In this document: piece by piece, positions 41,430 to 53,492 of the stretch
How the letters are laid out: each line of letters begins with the position of its first letter
Position numbering within the stretch: the first letter of the stretch is position 1
Assembly (NCBI GenBank): GCA_012862575.1
Contig: BLSF01000036.1
Span: 186,001 to 250,000, forward strand
From: Parietichytrium sp. I65-24A
Taxonomy: Eukaryota; Sar; Bigyra; Thraustochytrida; Thraustochytriidae
Length of the DNA stretch: 64,000 bases
Reading direction: 5' to 3'
The notes under the pieces: generated by a model
What the model saw: the letters and a program-made list of their open reading frames with translations, nothing else
Database searches by the model: none
What the model was told of the DNA's origin: nothing
Translations under genes and position numbers: made by a program

Positions 41430-44400
41430 GATTGTTGCTTTTGTTGCTGACCAAGAGGCTGCTGTTGAAAATCGCTGGTGGCGATCATCTTCACGTTCTC
41501 CAACAGCTGCTGAAGGCCAGAGCCGTCAGGCCCACCTGTCTTGCTCCTCAGCATGACAATCTTCTGGAGAGCATCAAGCGTGCCCAACAGCTCGGGGACG
41601 AGAACACTACGGCTTACAAGAACGCAATCTTGGATAATGTCCATAGCGAATGAAATTGCTGGGTTCTGCCTGGTGTCTACCAACTTTGCAAGGAAAGTAT
41701 CGAATTCCTGCATGATGACTAACTTGTTGCGAATCAAGCCGCAAGTAGCTGCGCGATTCAGTACGTGCTCTGGCGGAGCATTGATTACCCACTCAGTCAA
41801 GTTGCTCTTAAACATCACCTGGTCCTTCATGAACTCACGGAGTATGTTCAAAACTGACAGCTGGATCTCAAGGTTAAGTTTGTCATTTGGCCTGATTTCA
41901 TAAAGCCTCTTGAAGCACTGCTGCACAATGTACATCGCCGCATCCTCTCGATCACGAGACACGGTTGCCGAACCAACACTTCGCATCTCCCGAAGTAAAT
42001 TGACAATCTCATGGTCCCTTGGAAGGCGCGAGAGCGAAGAAAGGGCTCCAGGGTTTTGCGCTGCGAGTTCCTGGACGGATCTGTCCAGCTGCTGGAGGCA
42101 AGAAATCCATTGTTGCTTGGCTTGATTTCCGGTCATTGTCGCATTTGTCGGCGACTCAGACCGCATGACACCAGGCTTTCCGGAAGCTCCAGGTAGTCCC
42201 GCTGCGTTTCCACTAGCGAGCTGGGCGGGTGCGCCGCCCAAATTCTTGAGACCTGATGAAACTGAAGCTCCTGGAGCAACAGCATTTGCTGCGGAAGCCC
42301 GGTTGGGCGGCACAATTGGCTGGCGCGGGCTTCTCTGAAAAGCTTCGTAGATCAAAAGCTGGTGAGGCTGAAGTCCGCTAGGGTTCGCAGAAGGGCGAAG
42401 GTGATCTGGAAGTCCGTTGGGATAGCTACTCCCAGTCTGAAATATGGACATGTCAAAATATGGCTGCCCGTGCTTCTCTCGCGATTCTTTGCGAACCATG
42501 AGCGCCCCTTCAATCTGTTCGTCAATATCTCTCATCGCCTTTTCAGTGGCTGCTTTTTCAATCAGCATACAACCAAGCTCCAGATTCTCGGAAGCGCAGA
42601 CTTGAACAACTTGCTCGACTAGGCTTTGATCTTCTCTGGCCGTCACCTGTGTGAGCAGGGATCTGAGGTGGTTACCAATTGAGACGCGAAGTGGCTCTTT
42701 GCAAGTGACAAGCGCCAGAGCGCCCGCGAGATTGGATACCATCAAGTGCGCAGCTTTGCGCATTTTCTTCTCGTCAGGCTCCATGGCAAAGTCCTTCGTA
42801 ACCATCTCCTTCGCAGTGATGCAAGCGATGGTTACGGAACGCTCCACAACAGGCTGGATGATTTCTCGGATCGCACGGTCCACAGCGACTGGTACCACGC
42901 GGCGCAACGAAGAATTCTGCGAGAACAATTGCAGGCCCTGATTCACGTGCACGTACGCTGCCAGATTTGGAATGACAGTCTGCTCAGGAATGTCTGCGAT
43001 CTTCCCTTCTCCTTCACGGCCCTTCTGAGCACGTTGCTGTTGCGAAACGTCCATAGATGGTCCTTGGCTCTGCATTCCGGATTGTTGCATTCCGAGTCCT
43101 GGTGAGGACGGTGTTGGAAGACGCTTGGCAGGCTCTGGAGTCTTGAAGTTGAAATCAGGATTTCCTTCGAGACGAGGCTTCCTCCTTGTGCGAAGCAAAC
43201 TTGAGGGCGGTATTGCCTTCAAATCAATGTTCAAAGACTTGCAGAGAACCTCAATCTCAAATTTGAGATTGAGCTTGAGTTCTTCCAGATGGTACAGCTC
43301 CGCGAGAGCGCTGAGAATACCCATCAGCCAGGGGTTGTTTGGCGTGAATACCGTTGTGCTCTTCGTTCCGTCCAAAACCTTCGCAACAAACGGCACAACG
43401 GCGATAAGCCACCCGCGCTCATAACCGTCAAAGAGCAGATTTTTGAGGTCCACCTCTCGATGCAACAGGGGTTTGTTTTTGGCAAGCGTCAGCCTTCCGA
43501 GCCAGGAGCCGAAATTTTTCAGTAACGATCGCTCGGAAGTGGACGACACAATATCACTGCTCTTCAACAACTTCTTTACAGTGTAGAGCGTGCGGTATCG
43601 AACATGCTTGAGCAATTCAGGTTGATCAAGCTGGTCGAGGAAACCCATGTACACACCGTGGAAATTCGGCTGAGTGCTTACCCTCTTGGCGACTAAATAG
43701 TACGCTACCCACTCGAAATTCTCAGGTTTGACCAGATCTTTTGCCTGGGCAACCTTCTCGTCCATATTTCTCTGAGTGAGATTGTTGATGACGAAAGTGA
43801 TCTTGTCCTCTACTTCGCTATTTGGAGGTTCGACAACGTCACCCACATCCTCACCCACAGAGATGAGTTCGTCGAGACGGGCATAGAAAGAGGAGTTGGG
43901 CTCCGTAGATCGCTCGCTGCTTCGAAGAGGAAAAGCCTCGCTCGGACCTAAAGGTGGTGTGGTAAAGCCCGACTCTATTTTGGGACCCGGATTTGGTACT
44001 TTTGCTGCAACGCTGGTGGTGACATCAGTTGATGGGAACGAAAACGAAGTTGGAAGACTCAACTTCGTTTCGAGCTCTCGAACGAGCTCCGGGTAGCGGT
44101 CCTTTAGGTGAGGTATTTTCACCACTTGCGCAGCTGTCTGGGGCCACTCCAACAGCCTCTCCTTAAACAAGTCCAGTGCAAACATTCCGAACCGAAACAT
44201 TGGTGAGGTGACAGGTTTCCTTAACGCTTCCAGAACATAACGCAGAGCAATGCCGAGAGCCATGCTGGAGAGTAACTGGTGCTGAATCAGCGAACCAAAT
44301 AGCACCCCGGTGATCTGCAACTCCTTGTCAGGATACTTGTGCAAGAACCTGTATTCATCTAATAGGTTGTGCGCCATGCAGTTGAAGATGTCCTGTTCCA

Positions 44401-46729
44401 GCTGATTTTCAGAGTTGCGCAAATTTTTGAGCATCTCCACGATTTCGGCAGTCGTCTTTTGCGACTTGTAGATCGTCTGGAGATATACGTTTGCTTGATG
44501 CTCAACATATTCAGCGTTAGAAGACCCTCCCTCCGTTGTACTCTCATTAGCGTTGCCACTGCCCTCAGCACCGCCAAGGCTAGGGTCTCCCGAGTTTGCC
44601 AAGGTGGTCGACTGCTGCTGCCCAGCCGCGCCAGGAGCTAGCTGCATCAGCCTCATGATGACCTGGTTGGCTTCGTTCACAAACTCTGCCGGAAGAAGGC
44701 CGCGGCTTTGCATCATGGTTTTGAGGCATTTGAAGAACGCCTGAACTTCCTCGGGCATGAGCGCCAGGCCAGCGTTTGGTTGATGTTGAGGATTTGTCTT
44801 CAGCTGCAAAATAATTAAAAGAGACCGAGCAAAGTTCTGCAGCGCCGCAGTGCCCTGCTGCTGGGAGGTCTGCAGCATCTCAAAGAGCCAGCGCTCGAGA
44901 TTCAAAACTGGAGGATCGCGGCGAGAAGCGAAACATGCGGCGTCGTAGACGAGCCGCGGCATAGGCAAGGACAACAACTTGTTAATCCCATCGTCTTGTT
45001 GCCGTGCGATATCCACAATGAACGGTAGAAACTTGGCATCTCGGGCATACATGGCCACCAAGGCCCGAAGGAGAACATAATGATTGATTTCCCACACTTG
45101 CTTGACAGTCGCAAGCTTTGGGGCGAGAGGTTCTTGCCGTTCGCTAATGCTGAGCAAAAACTTTGGCAGCAGCACTGCATACATTTCTTCGCGGAGAGTA
45201 TCATATGGAGACTCGACTAGGAGCAGCCCAAGAAGAAGAACCTCTGGGAATCTTCCTAGAGCATCCTCAAACAAGATTTTGACATGGTGGTAAAACCCGC
45301 GCCCTGCGAACGCATCCAGAGTCGACACAACGTCAAGTGACTCCCACGCACCGTTCGGGCTCGTGTTGACCCCTCTAGAGACAGAGATGGAAGGCCGGGA
45401 GGCCGAGAATGTGGAAAAAGTCACATCCTCCGGAGGGGAGTTGATTGCGTGGAACAAAATTGCCATCTGGGCACTCTTGTTTGACAACAGCCTCCCCGGT
45501 TCTGCAGAAGTGTCGAGCAGCTGGATTCCTTGAATACATTTGCCGTTTTCAAGCAGTTTGTGAGCTTTCACGATAAGCGCAAAACCAGAGCGGTCGAGGT
45601 TCTCTAGAGAGAGATCCACGCTGTCGTCTAGAAGGTGTTTAATGACAACCTGTCCGCTCAAAGGGCCAGGATGCAACTCCTTCGCCACCTGAATAAACAC
45701 GGGAATATTCCAGCCAGTCGCTGCTGACGACGATGAATTGGCGAGTCCAGAGCTTGTGTCAGAGAGAGACAGCTTTCCAAACTCGAGCTGTAGACTGGAG
45801 GTCGCTCCAAGGGCACCACCGGTGCTCTTTTTCAAGAACTTCGTATTGGTGCGTGCCATCATGGCCAACACGTGAGCGACATCCGCAGACGAAAGCTTGG
45901 CTTGCCTGCTTTTGAGCAACTCGCTAAGTACTCCACGAAGCGTATCCGCGCTGGCAGTGCAAGACGGTCCAAAATCTTCCAAAAAGTCGTTCACCGCGAG
46001 TTCCATGGAGATTTCTGCGCAACCAAGCCGCACCGACTCAGTCTGTGGCAGCGAGCCCTCTAAAAGGTCTACGCACAGCGAGTCGGCAAGACAGAGAGGT
46101 GCGACCTGCACCGAACCAAATGCCGTTGGGAAAGCCGCCTCCAAGGTAATCATGCAGCTAGACCCCAGGTCCTGATCCGCCCCAAAGACGAAGTGATTCT
46201 TGAGCAGCCAGACCACTTCGCTGATCGTGTCAGCATCTACGTCCTTGTCAGTAGAATCCACCAGGCCAAATACAACCGAGGCCAGAAATTTGCCCCCTTC
46301 TTCTGCCACACCTTTTTCCGAGCTCTGCGACAATCCCCCGGCCGCCGCCAGCAGCTGGGAAGTGCCCAGCTTGAGCTTCTTGCGACACGTCAGCTCCAGC
46401 TGGTCCGCGCTAAGCGCCTCGGGCTGTTTGCCATCTCCATTTGGGCTATTCTCCAAACTCACAGCACCATGAATCGCGCGACGCATCGCAGCTCCGAACC
46501 CAGAACGGTTCTCGCGCCAGAGTTTTCCTGCCAGCTCCGCCGCTAGCTGCATCCGCAAATCATTGCCCTGACCCTGCAGCAAGCACGAGAGACAGAACAC
46601 GGCGGCGTCCTGGCCGTACTGCGCCACCAGCGCTCTCACCTCACTGGCGCTGGCATCAAAGTTCTTCTTCGAGAGCGCTTCGCACAGAAACTGCAGCTCC
46701 CAGAATACGGGCGAAGCAAAGTAACCCAT
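39710..46729 (-). CDS. CNOT1: CCR4-NOT complex scaffold NOT1 (CNOT1), 2339 aa
   Basis: I start at the ATG at 46729 (MGYFASPVFWELQFLCEALSKKNFD); upstream in-frame codons lack ATG. The length and domain order match NOT1. HEAT-type N-terminal helices come first. Near 770-865 is DIFNCMAHNLLDEYRFLHKYPDKELQITGVLFGSLI, the region that binds tristetraprolin in animals. The MIF4G domain that docks CAF1 is near 965-1195 (ITFVINNLTQRNMDEKVAQAKDLV). The CN9BD/DUF3819 region is near 1280-1430 (IREIIQPVVERSVTIACITAKEMVTKDFAMEPDE). The C-terminal NOT1 superfamily homology domain ([38 protein letters not shown]) is near 2040-2330. NOT1 holds the deadenylases CAF1/CCR4 and NOT2/3/9 in the cytoplasmic mRNA-decay complex. 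A polyglutamine run lies near residue 1760, between CN9BD and the C-terminal domain. It is unbroken by introns. Confidence 0.95.
41383..41450 (-). repeat. Polyglutamine-coding CAG/CAA tract in NOT1
   Basis: On the coding strand a mix of CAA and CAG codons gives about 15 consecutive glutamines plus flanking Q-rich residues. The codon mix suggests old, stabilised expansion. Confidence 0.9.
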
Positions 46730-47987
46730 CGCTGCCCCGCCGTGTCCTCGCAGAAAACAAAAGACGGGAACCAAACCACGAGATCTCCCTCGACAACCTG
46801 CCTCACAGTCCTTTACTCAAAATACACAATCTCTTAATCTCTACCGTCGCAGAAACACAAACTGCTCCTCTTTCTCTTCTCTCTCTCTCTCTCTCTTCTT
46901 CCTCTTCCGACCCTTCCTTCTCCTTTCTAGTCCGCCTTCCTCTCGCTCTCTCGCGCGCGCGGCTGCCGCAGAGTAGAAGTGGCTAGTCGTGCGGTAGCGT
47001 ATCCTCTGGGTGCGCGGATGAGTCGCCCGGTACGCGGTACGCGGTACGCGCGGCCGTTGGTTGCGGGAACGTTCCGCACCGCTGAATAACAACCCGCGCG
47101 CCGCTCACTTGTTCGGCACTCACGCTGCTGCCTTCTTTCCCTGCTGTCCTCGCTCGCTACTCTTATTGATACGATTCCTCGCTAACACTGCCCGCGGACA
47201 CCTGCCCGCCTTCCCTGCTAAGTAACTGCTGGGGCAGATCCTTACTCCTTGCTTAGCCAAAGACTACTGCATCTACTACCGACCTAACTTTTTTCCTCCC
47301 TTCCTTTCTCGTCTTCCTTGCCTTTCCTTTTTCCTTTCTCCTTTTCTTTCTCACAAGATCTTAGATGCATAGCGACGGCTACTGCAGTGGTAAGACGAGG
47401 AAGATCAGCTGCTGCTGACACGTCTGACACGTGGGAGTACTTAGCGCATTCGTTAAGACCGTCCTGGAATGAGTGGGGAATATGAGGGAATGAATATATG
47501 AGCGAATAGGGATGAATAGGGGAAGGAACCAGGAACCACGAGGCTGGTTGTAGGACTTAAAGAATAGGATTTTGTTCTCTCGAGTTCTGGACCTGGTATC
47601 TCTGCGATTTCTGTGATACTGAAAAAGAGAACTCAAGTTACATGTTCGGATTTGAGCAGAAACCGAATGCTTCATCAAGTTTTGGAATGAAGACCTAGCA
47701 AACTGAAGGCAACGAGGGAACAGTGTATCACAAATCAAGTAAGGCTTCCTACCTCAAGAGCGCTAGCTAGCGTACTTCAAATATAGAAGGAACCAAACTT
47801 CCGAAACTCTTGTTGCGGCAAGCAAACGCAAGCCAGCAGGTTTGCCAATTTGCCCCGCCCCCAAATACAAGGCTTGCTGAGATTAAAGCTGTCTGTTGTT
47901 GGTTTATAATATAAGCAAGATCGTCTTCCAACTTCAAACTTTCGCCAACGTTGACAGAATGGGCAAAAAGTCTACGGAATGGGACAA
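46730..47987. other. Spacer between the NOT1 and SulP genes
   Basis: Both genes are on the minus strand, so this holds the NOT1 promoter and the 3' flank of the transporter. A (CT)n-rich tract (about 46858-46930) and a GGTACGC triple repeat (47029-47050) lie just upstream of NOT1. No gene seen. Confidence 0.5.
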
Positions 47988-50900
47988 TCAATTTTCGTCT
48001 GGGAAAACAGCGTGATGGAAGTCCTTGCTGCCAGATGTCTGCTTACCTCGCTTGTTGGAGTTGTTCATTGGCACAACTGAATTCGAACCGCGCACCTTGA
48101 ACGACTGCATGGTCCCTTTGGTCGCGGAGTTTATCATATTTGTAACTTCATGAATGGCATTCTGTGCCATCTGTTTGGTTTCGGCTAATGTGTTCGAAAA
48201 GCTATCTACATGCTGCTCTTTGGCGATGGAATTGATGTATCCAAAAGCCTCGGAAGCCTCCACCTCGCAGCGATGAACCGCAGAAATAGTCTCAATCCAG
48301 CTTCGAAATGACACATACCCCTCTTCATCCGTGTCAGCCTCGAAGATCATTTCCTCGCAAGCTTCCAAGGAGATGTTATAACCCAGCTGCTTCCGCCACA
48401 GACTTTGAATGCTCTCGGGGCGAATGCCAATGTTTCTTGTGGCTAATATGTCCCATCGGTCTTTCGTGGAGAGGTGTTCCCCCCCAATAATGTCGTTCTC
48501 TCCCGCGAAAACATCTGCACCAGCCTCATCTGCGCATAAAATTGCTCTAAAAGTCCGTTCCACATCAGATTGCAGCCGTTCGCGTTTGATAGCAAGGGCA
48601 ATAATGGAGATAAACCCTGAAAAAGACACAACAGATTTGGGAAAATCGTTCGGGTCAAGACGCCAGTCACGAAATAAGGCGTTAATTGAAAGCGAGCTTG
48701 CCCGGATTCCAGCATCGCGCAAGAGCTTAACTAATCCTTCCATAGTAAGCACTTCAATCATTTCGCAGGGGGCATCATCTTCACCTGAACGGAGCGGTAC
48801 AGGTATGCTCTCTTTGTACATGTTCCACACCTCTCGACAGCACTCTCGAATGGGAACCGTAATAGGGTAGAACGACAGCATGTTAACAATGTTCAAAAAA
48901 TCGCTGCAACTCACTTGTGACTCGTCTCTCATAGACGAGGTCGAGCTGTTTCGGGCAATCAAGTCGTTGTCCACAAAGTTTACTGCAGCGGGTTTGCGGG
49001 TTTCACCAAGACCTTGCGGTAGGAGGCCAATGACAGACCCGCCACCATTGACCTTTGAATCTACGCTGGTCGTGGCGTTATTGGAGACGTTGGAGGGAAA
49101 TGCGACGGACGTGATACTGGCTCGAAGCTTGTGCAGAGAAACACCCATCATTCCCAGCATGCTGTTTCTTCGTGGCGGTACGCTTGGTCTTTGCGCCCCT
49201 TTCAAGGCATCAAAGTGCTCACGATTTTGCTGAAAGATAACCCAGAATGGGTGGGTTTCAGCAAATATACTGCGCAACGAATTGAGCGAAATTTTGAGCG
49301 CCACAAGAGTTTCCGAGAGAACAGTTACGGTTGCAGCGCGCTCTTGGTCGGTGGAATAGAAGGCAAGCTCCCCAAGCGTGAAACCGGCCTCTTTCCCACA
49401 TGTCGAGCGAGTAGTAACTTCCGACTCGGAACCTCTCGGCTTACTAAGAGACACCTCCCCGTTGATAACTAGAAGCAAGTAGTCGCCAAAACTTCCGTGG
49501 TGCCATATGGTGACTCCTTGCTGGTACTCAACCACTTCGCACTCTGAGGCAACCCGAGCCAACATGAAACTGTCCGTTTTCGAGAGGTTTTGGAACAAGC
49601 TGAGAGTGCTCAGGGCAAGATAGCGCTTTCCAAAAGGAGCGCGCTGTTGAGTAGCGAGTACAGAATCCAACTTCTTCAGCATGCTGTCGGCAATGAAAGA
49701 TCCGCTGGAAGCATACCTTTTGAATGCTCGACGTTCCAGCTCAAGTCGCTTGGGGTGCCTACTTGGAACTACCTTAGAAATGTCATCCAGCTTCAGTTGA
49801 ATCACAATACACTTTGCGCCATACCCCTCCGTGCTGTACGCTAGCTTTGCGTTGGTACCCGGGGGCAGAAAAATTAGCTCTTCGCCAATTAACGCAGGTC
49901 CTGCATCGGAACTCGACTTCAGGACCTTGTGTCCACTGCTGTATGTCAGTTTCATGGTACCTTCAATCACAAGAAACACTTCGGAAGCCTTCTCGCCTGC
50001 CTTTCTAACTACATCCAGGTGGTTATACACATGCAAGGTCCCCTTGCTTGCGAGCTGTTCAATTGCACCGCGAACGTTCATCTCCAACTCCTGGAAAGCA
50101 GGCACAAGACTTAAGTTTGACCGGACGATTGAAAAAAGTTGCGCGCGTGGGATGATGGTCTGATCGATAGTTTTACAGCCTTCCGGAATCTGCGACACCG
50201 GTACTCGGGCTTTCGTGAGGTCCAGCGACGAGCCGCGCCGGTCCGTCGTCACCCAAAGCTTGTTTTCTAAGAGAGCCCTCGCCTCATGAGTAGTCATGTA
50301 ATGACCAACATCTTCCAGTAAAGATCGAAGGTCTGAGGCATTCAGACTTCCTTGGCCGCTCGGATCACGTGCTTTGAAACATATTCGACAATCCATTTCC
50401 TCCTTGCGGCTCAAGCGCAGGACGCCCTTATTCTCACTTTTTGGGTCCCCAATCGGGTCCACTTCCGTATGATTGATTACCTCCATGGGACTGCCAGGCA
50501 GAACAGATTGGCTATGACTCTTCTCAAGCTGCCCATTGTGCCTTCTAGTTTGATGCCCGCGAAAGTTGTGACTGGAAACGTAGCCATGACTGCGATCGTA
50601 TCGAACTGCCATAGCCCAGCACACTGCGGAGCATTCTTCAAGGGCGAAGAATCCGACATTCGCATCGCTGACCTCCATTTTGTCGTCATGCCTCAAGGTA
50701 TCCCGAAGTGCGTTGGCTTTCTCACTCGTTGCCAATTTTAAAATTGCACTGATGAGCGAGACATCCACGTCTCGAGGCTCCTGTCGCTTGACCTCGCCAA
50801 CCACTTGGGCTTTTCGTTTGAGCTTCATTGACTCTGTGGTTTTCTTGCCGCTCAGGTCGAGCCCCTTGACTGCCTTGTTGCTGCCAAAACTTCGGTTTGA

Positions 50901-53492
50901 GCTCTCCATACTCATCGCGCCCTTCCCACTCCCTGTGCGAAAAGACCGGAGAGAGCTCTCCATTGGAAATTCTTTGAGCGAGCCCGACTCCCGCGACATG
51001 AGAGAGTCGCGACGGACCGATCCTCCGGCAGCTCGCCCAAATAGGTCCAAGTCGATGACCTCGCGCTCCAAAGTCATGTTCTTGCGAAAGTAGTTGTTAA
51101 GAATACTTTTTTGCAAAGCAATAAAGATATCCGAACGCTGATTTTGCAGCTGTTGCAGTGAGGTTTGGGAAATCCCCAAAAGAATGGTGTTGGAGGTGTC
51201 TGCAACGATTTTAAAGGCGCTCGAGGCGGTCATGAAGAGCGCACACTCGTTGATGTACGCTCCTCTAGTGTACGAGCAAAATTTTCTCAAGATCCCACCA
51301 GCATCTGAGTAGTGAGCTGAGCACTTGCCCTGTTGAACGATGTACATAATTCGAATAGGGTCCCCAGGTAGGCACACTACATCCCCCTTCGCAAGGTTTG
51401 TGCGACTGATGTTGTGGAGGACTTCATGACCCAATCCTATTTCTGATATGATCTCCTCTAGAGCGTCGTGTTTGACTTTATTCTTCGCTACCTCATGGTA
51501 TTTCGTCACGGCTGGAAACTCGAACCATCGACTGCGAACCAAGAATGCCCACTCAAGAAGCTGCTCTTCCACCCACTCCACGGCAAAATCCATGGTATCG
51601 AACACATCGGTGATCTTGTCGTAAATCTTCTCACGGAGAAAGAATCGAATGATTTTTTCCTCCACACCGGCGAGCACAACCATTACGTTCCGCTTTTTGA
51701 AGTAGTTGACAACCTCTCCGAAAACAAGAATTCCGCTGTAATCTATACCGTAGACATGAGACCAATCCACGATAACGTACGCCAATCTACCCGCGGAGTT
51801 CAATTGCTCTTGCTCTTTCATAACCGTTTTGCAGAGATCAAGCATTTGTCCCGCGGAGCCAAAAAAAATGAAGTTTTGCAACTGAATTACTGCGAAACGA
51901 CGCGAAAGGTGAAGAAGCTTCTTGCTCTCTGAAGTGCTTCGCACAACGTTGGATTCATAATCACATCCTTGTATGTACGCTCTGATCACCGTCAATTTGC
52001 CATAATTAAAGACAAAAAAGAGGGAAGAGAGCAGCAAGCCCACAGTGACTGCCATCAAGAGACTTGTAAAGGCGTGGACAATAAAGATTGCCCAGATCGT
52101 GAAGTACTCTTCCTTTGACACTCGCAGCCTCGACCTGACTAAATTTTCGTGAAAGAACCCAACTCCTGCGTAGAGCACGAGACCTGCCAAATAAAACCTG
52201 GGCAGAAAATTAATCAGAGGAAACCCCCAGAAGTACAGAATACCTGCAAAGAATACACACATGACCGTCGGAAGTCTTGTGGTTTGATCTTGGGTCACAC
52301 TATAATTTAAAAGCGTGAATTTTGTCTGCGAGTAGCTCGGCACGCCAGAGAGAGTGATGGCGCTAGCTAAACAGGCTTGCCCTGCAACTTTCAGTTCCTG
52401 GTCAAAACCAAAGTCAATACCTGTCCCTTTCTTGCTCCCTGCAAGCTTGAGCAGGTAATCAACGACCACTACAATCATCATTGGTGGCAACTCGATCGTA
52501 GAGCGCCACCACGCACCAAAATTCACGTTCTGAAAAGAAATTGTATCATATACCCCCCTGGGGCGTGAAGAACTGAACTCTTGAAAGAACCAACCACCTT
52601 TGCAGCTGGCCTCGTTCTCTACGTCAAGACATTGCACACGAGCATCTTCCAGTGAGGTACCGTGTATTGCCAACGAAATGTAGAAGACTATCAGCGGGAA
52701 CGAGAGGAAAAAAACCATGATAGTTGCTGGAGGAGCCACGTGCAAGCCCTTTGCAACGGGGAGTCCAAGCCCAATGGGTAAAGAAGGTAGAATGAGCTTC
52801 CAAAAAGTCACCGTATTTATGTGACTGATGAAAATCTCACCAACAGCAAGGCTGATTGCCGCTTTGAGGATCTTGTACCCAATACATGCCAGGAAACCAT
52901 ATAAGATGCTTGCTGGAACGTACTGAATTAGTCTGCTCATGCGGAACACCACGAGCAAATTGAACACAAGGCCAATGAGTAGCGTAGAGACTGTGATTGC
53001 AAACAATATTGTTGGAACCACCTCTTCTCGACTTATTGCAGATTCGCCGTTGACCTTAAAGTTATAGATCGCTTGAGCCATGTAATGAAGAAATAGAGCT
53101 GGGTTGATGTCAGGTGCTGCCACGGAAGGCGGGCAATTGGAAAAGCACGCGTACAATAATGAGCCGATCACCACCGACAATAGGTGCATCTCGAGCCCCA
53201 TGGGCAAATAGGAACTCAGTACCAGCCCATGGTCTGCTGTGGTGGGGGAGTCCTCAAACACAATAATTGCAAATACGCAGCAAAACACGAACACCAACAA
53301 CCCGTTCATGAAGCCGGAGATAATGTGTATGGCAAGATTCGAGTGCGTACATTCTCGCCGCACAAGCTCCTTGAAAATATCAATTGATCCCCTTTTCTGA
53401 TGCTTCTTTAGGTCGACCGAGGTCATCGACCTCGCAAGTCCGCCTTTTATGGCTACGCTCGAAACCGAACCTTGGCCTTGGCGATTCTTCAT
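47988..53492 (-). CDS. SulP-family transporter with STAS, three cNMP-binding-like and two EF-hand-like segments (1834 aa)
   Basis: I start at the ATG at 53492; the frame upstream lacks ATG. Residues about 50-500 are a SulP (SLC26) transporter core with many membrane spans and a STAS domain near 560-640 (LAYVIVDWSHVYGIDYSGILVFGEVVNYFKKRNVMVVLAGVEEKIIRFF). The closest known relatives are the fungal vacuolar YGR125W/Vsb1 type, which has a cyclic-nucleotide-binding-like domain. Here three cNMP-like beta rolls are visible: near 690-790 (LAKGDVVCLPGDPIRIMYIVQQG), near 1130-1235 (VVRKAGEKASEVFLVIEGTMKL) and near 1300-1420 (GVTIWHHGSFGDYLLLVINGEVSL...GELAFYSTDQERAATVTV). An EF-hand-like loop sits near 1035 (KARDPSGQGSLNASDL) and another near 1715 (FEADTDEEGYVSFRSW). 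The substrate is probably an anion or a basic amino acid; calcium/cNMP control is inferred. Confidence 0.82.
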   Translation of the reverse strand: MKNRQGQGSVSSVAIKGGLARSMTSVDLKKHQKRGSIDIFKELVRRECTHSNLAIHIISGFMNGLLVFVFCCVFAIIVFEDSPTTADHGLVLSSYLPMGLEMHLLSVVIGSLLYACFSNCPPSVAAPDINPALFLHYMAQAIYNFKVNGESAISREEVVPTILFAITVSTLLIGLVFNLLVVFRMSRLIQYVPASILYGFLACIGYKILKAAISLAVGEIFISHINTVTFWKLILPSLPIGLGLPVAKGLHVAPPATIMVFFLSFPLIVFYISLAIHGTSLEDARVQCLDVENEASCKGGWFFQEFSSSRPRGVYDTISFQNVNFGAWWRSTIELPPMMIVVVVDYLLKLAGSKKGTGIDFGFDQELKVAGQACLASAITLSGVPSYSQTKFTLLNYSVTQDQTTRLPTVMCVFFAGILYFWGFPLINFLPRFYLAGLVLYAGVGFFHENLVRSRLRVSKEEYFTIWAIFIVHAFTSLLMAVTVGLLLSSLFFVFNYGKLTVIRAYIQGCDYESNVVRSTSESKKLLHLSRRFAVIQLQNFIFFGSAGQMLDLCKTVMKEQEQLNSAGRLAYVIVDWSHVYGIDYSGILVFGEVVNYFKKRNVMVVLAGVEEKIIRFFLREKIYDKITDVFDTMDFAVEWVEEQLLEWAFLVRSRWFEFPAVTKYHEVAKNKVKHDALEEIISEIGLGHEVLHNISRTNLAKGDVVCLPGDPIRIMYIVQQGKCSAHYSDAGGILRKFCSYTRGAYINECALFMTASSAFKIVADTSNTILLGISQTSLQQLQNQRSDIFIALQKSILNNYFRKNMTLEREVIDLDLFGRAAGGSVRRDSLMSRESGSLKEFPMESSLRSFRTGSGKGAMSMESSNRSFGSNKAVKGLDLSGKKTTESMKLKRKAQVVGEVKRQEPRDVDVSLISAILKLATSEKANALRDTLRHDDKMEVSDANVGFFALEECSAVCWAMAVRYDRSHGYVSSHNFRGHQTRRHNGQLEKSHSQSVLPGSPMEVINHTEVDPIGDPKSENKGVLRLSRKEEMDCRICFKARDPSGQGSLNASDLRSLLEDVGHYMTTHEARALLENKLWVTTDRRGSSLDLTKARVPVSQIPEGCKTIDQTIIPRAQLFSIVRSNLSLVPAFQELEMNVRGAIEQLASKGTLHVYNHLDVVRKAGEKASEVFLVIEGTMKLTYSSGHKVLKSSSDAGPALIGEELIFLPPGTNAKLAYSTEGYGAKCIVIQLKLDDISKVVPSRHPKRLELERRAFKRYASSGSFIADSMLKKLDSVLATQQRAPFGKRYLALSTLSLFQNLSKTDSFMLARVASECEVVEYQQGVTIWHHGSFGDYLLLVINGEVSLSKPRGSESEVTTRSTCGKEAGFTLGELAFYSTDQERAATVTVLSETLVALKISLNSLRSIFAETHPFWVIFQQNREHFDALKGAQRPSVPPRRNSMLGMMGVSLHKLRASITSVAFPSNVSNNATTSVDSKVNGGGSVIGLLPQGLGETRKPAAVNFVDNDLIARNSSTSSMRDESQVSCSDFLNIVNMLSFYPITVPIRECCREVWNMYKESIPVPLRSGEDDAPCEMIEVLTMEGLVKLLRDAGIRASSLSINALFRDWRLDPNDFPKSVVSFSGFISIIALAIKRERLQSDVERTFRAILCADEAGADVFAGENDIIGGEHLSTKDRWDILATRNIGIRPESIQSLWRKQLGYNISLEACEEMIFEADTDEEGYVSFRSWIETISAVHRCEVEASEAFGYINSIAKEQHVDSFSNTLAETKQMAQNAIHEVTNMINSATKGTMQSFKVRGSNSVVPMNNSNKRGKQTSGSKDFHHAVFPDEN

